Assembly (NCBI GenBank): GCA_000435075.1
Contig: FR890658.1
Location: 35,194-54,075, forward strand
From: Bacteroides sp. CAG:770
GTDB lineage: Bacteria; Bacteroidota; Bacteroidia; Bacteroidales; UBA932
Length of the DNA stretch: 18,882 nucleotides
Direction of reading: 5' to 3'
Position numbers and translations under genes: made by a program. Positions 16,394 to 18,882 of this stretch are shown one piece after another. The stretch's first letter is position 1; each line of letters starts with the position of its first letter. The notes below the pieces were generated by a model. The model was not told the origin of the DNA, did no database searches, and saw nothing but the letters and a program-made list of their open reading frames with translations.

Positions 16394-16441
16394 AAAAAAT
16401 ATATCACCACGTTGACCGTCAGGCCATAAAACGTGATGATA
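16394..16441 (-). promoter_or_regulatory. Terminator-like leader hairpin upstream of the deoxynucleoside kinase gene
   Basis: On the minus strand, tatcatcacgtt (16441-16430) pairs with aacgtggtgata (16413-16402) over 12 positions with one G-U pair and a 16-base loop. Six T (16399-16394) follow two bases later. The structure lies between the promoter match and the ATG at 16368, so it could attenuate transcription or act as a dyad operator at the start site. The predicted start near 16438 would cut into the 5' arm, which makes the RNA role uncertain. Confidence 0.5.
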
Positions 16442-16472
16442 CAAAAGTAAGAAATTTCCTTATAGTGTCAAA
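16442..16472 (-). promoter_or_regulatory. Promoter of the deoxynucleoside kinase gene
   Basis: On the minus strand, TTTG (16472-16469) and TACTTTTG (16449-16442) match the -33 and -7 consensus boxes exactly, with 19 bases between. A second -7 match, TAGTTTTG (16476-16469), overlaps the -33 box and has TTTG 16 bases upstream (16496-16493); its spacing is less good. The leader would be about 70 bases. Confidence 0.7.
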
Positions 16473-16541
16473 ACTAAAAACTTTCCCCACGACAAATCGA
16501 ACACATTCTGTGACTTTTAGTAACCTTCAATTTCATGTTAC

Positions 16542-17069
16542 TTATTTTACAAATCTGAATGTCGCGATATCGGATTCCGTCTGCTTTCCGTTCACGTAGT
16601 AACGTCGGGTGATGGAAGGCTCACCGGAAAGTTTCCACTTGAAATGGTTGAATATGGTGATGGTATCTGATGTCCCGTCTCCCCAATATATAATCAGATC
16701 CACATTCTTCAATTCTTCTTGCCCGTCAAGTTCTCCGAAAGAAAGATATTTGTTCCCATAAAAGTCTGTCCTCAGCTGCAATCCCTGGAATTCAGGCATA
16801 TATTCCTTGGTCTGGGGTTCATTTCCCCCATCAACATCTGTCGAGAGCTGATAATCCTGACCGTCAAATACAGCATAAATCTTGCCAATGTCAAGATGGC
16901 CGGAACCGCTGCTTTCCTCCGACAAGAGATTGTTGCCGTCACTGTCGCTCACATAAACATGCAAGACAATCGGATTTATATCCCATATCATTTCCGAACC
17001 CATAACAGAACATGACACGGCGCACAGACACGCGACAACCACAGAAAATATGTAGTACAATACCTTCAT
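16542..17069 (-). CDS. Unrecognised lipoprotein
   Basis: I do not recognise this 175-residue protein. It begins with a lipoprotein signal: a hydrophobic stretch, then AVSC with the probable lipidated Cys20, placing it in the cell envelope. The mature part is acidic and predicted to be mostly beta strand, with many Asp/Gly/Ser turns (SDSDGNN, SSGSGH, YWGDGTSD) and no further membrane segment. No catalytic motif is visible. Small envelope lipoproteins of this build are common in Bacteroidales. It stands alone, 173 bases upstream of the kinase gene on the same strand, and is divergent from the secreted-protein gene at 17240. No convincing promoter was found for it. Confidence 0.75.
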   Translation of the reverse strand: MKVLYYIFSVVVACLCAVSCSVMGSEMIWDINPIVLHVYVSDSDGNNLLSEESSGSGHLDIGKIYAVFDGQDYQLSTDVDGGNEPQTKEYMPEFQGLQLRTDFYGNKYLSFGELDGQEELKNVDLIIYWGDGTSDTITIFNHFKWKLSGEPSITRRYYVNGKQTESDIATFRFVK

Positions 17070-17165
17070 TCTTCGTTATATCTAAAATATCCGCCGGCTC
17101 CTCACAGAAAATACTATCTTACTGACCGGCAGGAAATAAGATGCAGAAAGTAATGTCAATGTTGC

Positions 17166-17197
17166 ATTGACCGGACAAAATTATTTCCTTAACTTTG
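17166..17197 (+). promoter_or_regulatory. Promoter of the secreted-protein gene at 17240
   Basis: TAACTTTG (17190-17197) is an exact -7 match. ATTG (17166-17169), 20 bases upstream, is a 3-of-4 match to the -33 box. The predicted start, near 17201, gives a leader of about 39 bases. Confidence 0.6.
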
Positions 17198-17205
17198 CCG
17201 CGATC

Positions 17206-17223
17206 GCCGTCGCTACGGACGGC
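17206..17223 (+). other. Small stem-loop in the leader of the gene at 17240
   Basis: gccgtc (17206-17211) pairs perfectly with gacggc (17218-17223) across a 6-base loop. The stem sits near the predicted 5' end of the mRNA and 16 bases before the ATG. It may protect the 5' end or affect initiation. It has no U-run and is not a terminator. Confidence 0.4.
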
Positions 17224-17239
17224 ATAAAACGACGACATC

Positions 17240-17875
17240 ATGAGACATCTTCATATAATATCCATACTGGTTGCGTTCGCCCTGTCTTCAGCAGCGGCAG
17301 CAGCCCAGAACGGATTCATCTCCGGCATTGACAACAGCTACGTTTTTTCCGCTGCCCAGTGCGGCTCGGCAGGAAAGACAGCATCCTTCACGACAGGGGG
17401 CAAGTCCTTCAAGGCCATCACGTTCTATTATGACAACAGCACCGTTACCGCCGTAGAAGATGCGGCAGGAAAACGCAGCGTCCTGTTCATGAACGGAAAG
17501 CCGACAGTGCAGACATCAGGCGGAGCCAACTACCCTAAAATCGGATTTGAAGGAGGCAAAGAGCTGAATACCAACGAGTATGCGGTAGGCACACATGATT
17601 TCACCGATGACGCACAGCCGGAACTCGTCGTCAGCGTACGTTCCGCAACCGGAGACGGCCTGGCAATATATATTTTCCAGCTGAACGGAGACTCATGGAA
17701 ATGCATCGGCGAGATGGTCACAGTCGGACACGGCATCAAATCAGGCCGCATGTTCCGCCAGACAGCAACGCTCAAGGACCCGTCCACAGGAGTTCTCTAC
17801 ACCTGGACATATCACAACGGTCACTTCGATTTCCTGTCCAGCGACCACGTAGATGACCCTACAGTCCTTTATTGA
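17240..17875 (+). CDS. Unrecognised secreted protein
   Basis: I do not recognise this 211-residue protein. It has a clear signal peptide (basic start, hydrophobic core, alanine-rich end with a likely cut near SSAAAAAQ at 16-23) and no lipobox Cys, so it is probably periplasmic or exported. The mature part is rich in Gly, Thr and aromatic residues and looks like a beta fold. The segment HDFTDDAQPELVVSV (about 114-128) resembles the Asp-rich calcium-loop wording of FG-GAP/VCBS beta-propeller repeats, but only one such unit is seen, so this is weak. It has its own promoter match and ends before a strong terminator, so it looks monocistronic. It is convergent with the GH92 gene. Confidence 0.75.
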   Translation: MRHLHIISILVAFALSSAAAAAQNGFISGIDNSYVFSAAQCGSAGKTASFTTGGKSFKAITFYYDNSTVTAVEDAAGKRSVLFMNGKPTVQTSGGANYPKIGFEGGKELNTNEYAVGTHDFTDDAQPELVVSVRSATGDGLAIYIFQLNGDSWKCIGEMVTVGHGIKSGRMFRQTATLKDPSTGVLYTWTYHNGHFDFLSSDHVDDPTVLY

Positions 17876-17935
17876 GTAACCTTCAAAAAAACGACTTGCA
17901 TCACCAAGGCATCCTCAACACTTGCTGAAAACCCT

Positions 17936-17979
17936 AAAAAGCCTGGCACATTCCGCTTACAGGAATGCGCCAGGCTTTT
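17936..17979. terminator. Bidirectional intrinsic terminator between the secreted-protein gene and the GH92 gene
   Basis: A long stem has aaaagcctggc (17937-17947) paired with gccaggctttt (17969-17979), extended after one mismatch by six more pairs (17949-17954 with 17962-17967). The A- and T-runs flanking the GC part give U-rich ends in both directions, serving the convergent genes on either side. Confidence 0.85.
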
Positions 17980-18005
17980 ACAATTCAGAAAACATCCGGG
18001 ATAAC

Positions 18006-18882
18006 TTATTCCCTGCTGAAGGAATAAGGACGGGCCCAGGCAGATGTCGCACGGGACTTGTCCGGAACAGGCGTCATGGCGAAATCCACAGACGCACCTG
18101 CCGCAAGTTCATCGTAAGTCAGGAAAGTACGGTCCTGCTCGCGTCCGTTCACTTTCATTGACCCGATGTAGAAATTATCATTGGAATTCTCAGGAGCATT
18201 GACAATGAACGACTTGCCCGAAGGCATATTGACCTTCACATGCTTGAACAGAGGCGTTCCGACTGCGAATTCTCCGGACGCCGGGCATACCGGATAGAAG
18301 CCCATTGCTGAGAATACATACCATGCGGAAGTCTGTCCGTTGTCCTCGTCACCGCAGTATCCGTCAGGAGCCGCAGTATAGAACTTGTCCATGACCTCAC
18401 GGATACGGGCCTGTGCCTTCCACGGCTGGCCGCACCAGTCATAAAGATAGATGAAGTGCTGGATAGGCTGGTTTCCGTGCGCATAGTTACCCATGTTCAT
18501 GACCTGCATCTCCCTGATTTCGTGAATCGGGAATCCATAGTAGCTATCGTCGAAAACAGGCGGAATATTGAACACTGAATCCATCATTTCGCTGAAAGGT
18601 TCGTCACCGCCCATAAGATCAATGAGGCCCTGCGGATCATGGAAGACTGACCATGTGTAGTGTAGGCTGTTGGCCCATGTTCATGACCTGCATCTCCCTG
18701 ATCTCGTGAATCGGGAAGCCGTAGTAGCTGTCGTCGAAATGAGGAGGTATGTTGAACACTGAATCCATCATTTCGCTGAAAGGTTCGTCGCCGCCCATAA
18801 GGTCAATGAGGCCCTGCGGGTCCTGGAACACAGACCACGTATAGTGGAGGCTGTTGCCCTCGGTGAAGTCGCCGCCCCACTT
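18006..18882 (-). pseudogene. GH92 alpha-mannosidase, 3' part, disrupted by a tandem duplication
   Basis: GH92 enzymes are calcium-dependent exo-alpha-mannosidases (mostly alpha-1,2) used on N-glycans and yeast mannan. The gene enters from the right edge in frame (WGGDFTEGNSLHYTWSVF) and runs to NMGQQPTLHMVSLP, where it stops at 18637. The intact C-terminal part is in another frame, from about 18671 to the stop at 18006. It contains the family hallmark GDEDNGQTSAWYVFSAMGFY, with the Glu/Asp pair expected near the catalytic base, followed by the C-terminal beta domain. The break comes from an imperfect direct repeat with a 184-base offset, which is not a multiple of three. Without the duplication the reading would be continuous and normal. 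A real disruption or an assembly join of two alleles are both possible. Confidence 0.85.
18490..18856. repeat. Imperfect tandem direct repeat, two 183-base copies inside the GH92 gene
   Basis: Copies at 18490-18672 and 18674-18856 are separated by one base. By eye they differ at about 18 positions (about 90% identity). Almost all differences are synonymous; the two protein changes are Gln to His near SVF and His to Val in the PPxFDD stretch. Each copy encodes the same run from NSLHYTWSVF to EMQVMNMG. Confidence 0.9.

Noticed and set aside
17176..17183. Minus-strand -7 match (TAATTTTG) as promoter of the lipoprotein gene at 17069
   Set aside because: No TTTG-like box lies at the expected 19-base distance upstream, and the leader would be about 100 bases; too weak to list.
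1..18882. CRISPR arrays, insertion sequences, transposases, integrases or attachment sites
   Set aside because: None seen; the only sizeable direct repeat is the two-copy GH92 duplication, which has no mobile-element ends.

Overview
The window looks like chromosomal DNA of a member of the Bacteroidota, most likely Bacteroidales. It carries a SusC/SusD pair behind an ECF sigma/FecR anti-sigma module, lipoproteins with Bacteroidota-type signal peptides, a GH92 mannosidase, and several matches to the group's unusual promoter (TTTG, about 19 bases, TAnnTTTG). I cannot support a genus.

Layout. 1-732 is the C-terminal part of RodA. 751-2471 holds an ECF sigma factor gene interrupted by an in-frame TAA, followed by its FecR-type anti-sigma factor. 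2628-12812 is a compact glycan-utilisation operon on the + strand: a SusC-like TonB-dependent transporter with an N-terminal STN signalling domain, a SusD-like binding lipoprotein, a GH63 (YgjK-like) alpha-glucosidase lipoprotein and a GH2 beta-galactosidase. Gaps inside it are 6-19 bases, and it ends at a strong bidirectional terminator. 12886-16368 is a housekeeping block: fabG (-), tRNA-Leu(UAA) (+), a long-chain acyl-CoA synthetase (-) and a deoxynucleoside kinase (-). 16542-17875 has an unrecognised lipoprotein (-) and an unrecognised secreted protein (+). The right edge is the 3' part of a GH92 gene (-), disrupted by an imperfect 184-base tandem duplication.

How the parts work together. 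The STN domain of SusC, FecR and the sigma factor form the classical trans-envelope relay: substrate in the receptor signals through FecR to free the sigma factor, which transcribes the operon. The sigma gene has a stop codon exactly in the linker between its sigma2 and sigma4 domains, so the relay is broken, runs with a split sigma factor, or the base is a sequencing error. The two enzymes suggest stepwise removal of an alpha-linked glucose and then a beta-linked galactose.

Most interesting signals: (1) a complete minus-strand mini-transcription unit (promoter match plus intrinsic terminator, about 73 bases) lying antisense to the susC leader; (2) the sigma gene split between domains; (3) the GH63+GH2 pairing, which would fit Glc-alpha-1,2-Gal-beta glycans such as those of collagen; (4) a terminator-like hairpin in the leader of the deoxynucleoside kinase gene; (5) the roughly 90% identical tandem repeat that breaks the GH92 gene. 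There is no gene-free stretch longer than 300 bases.
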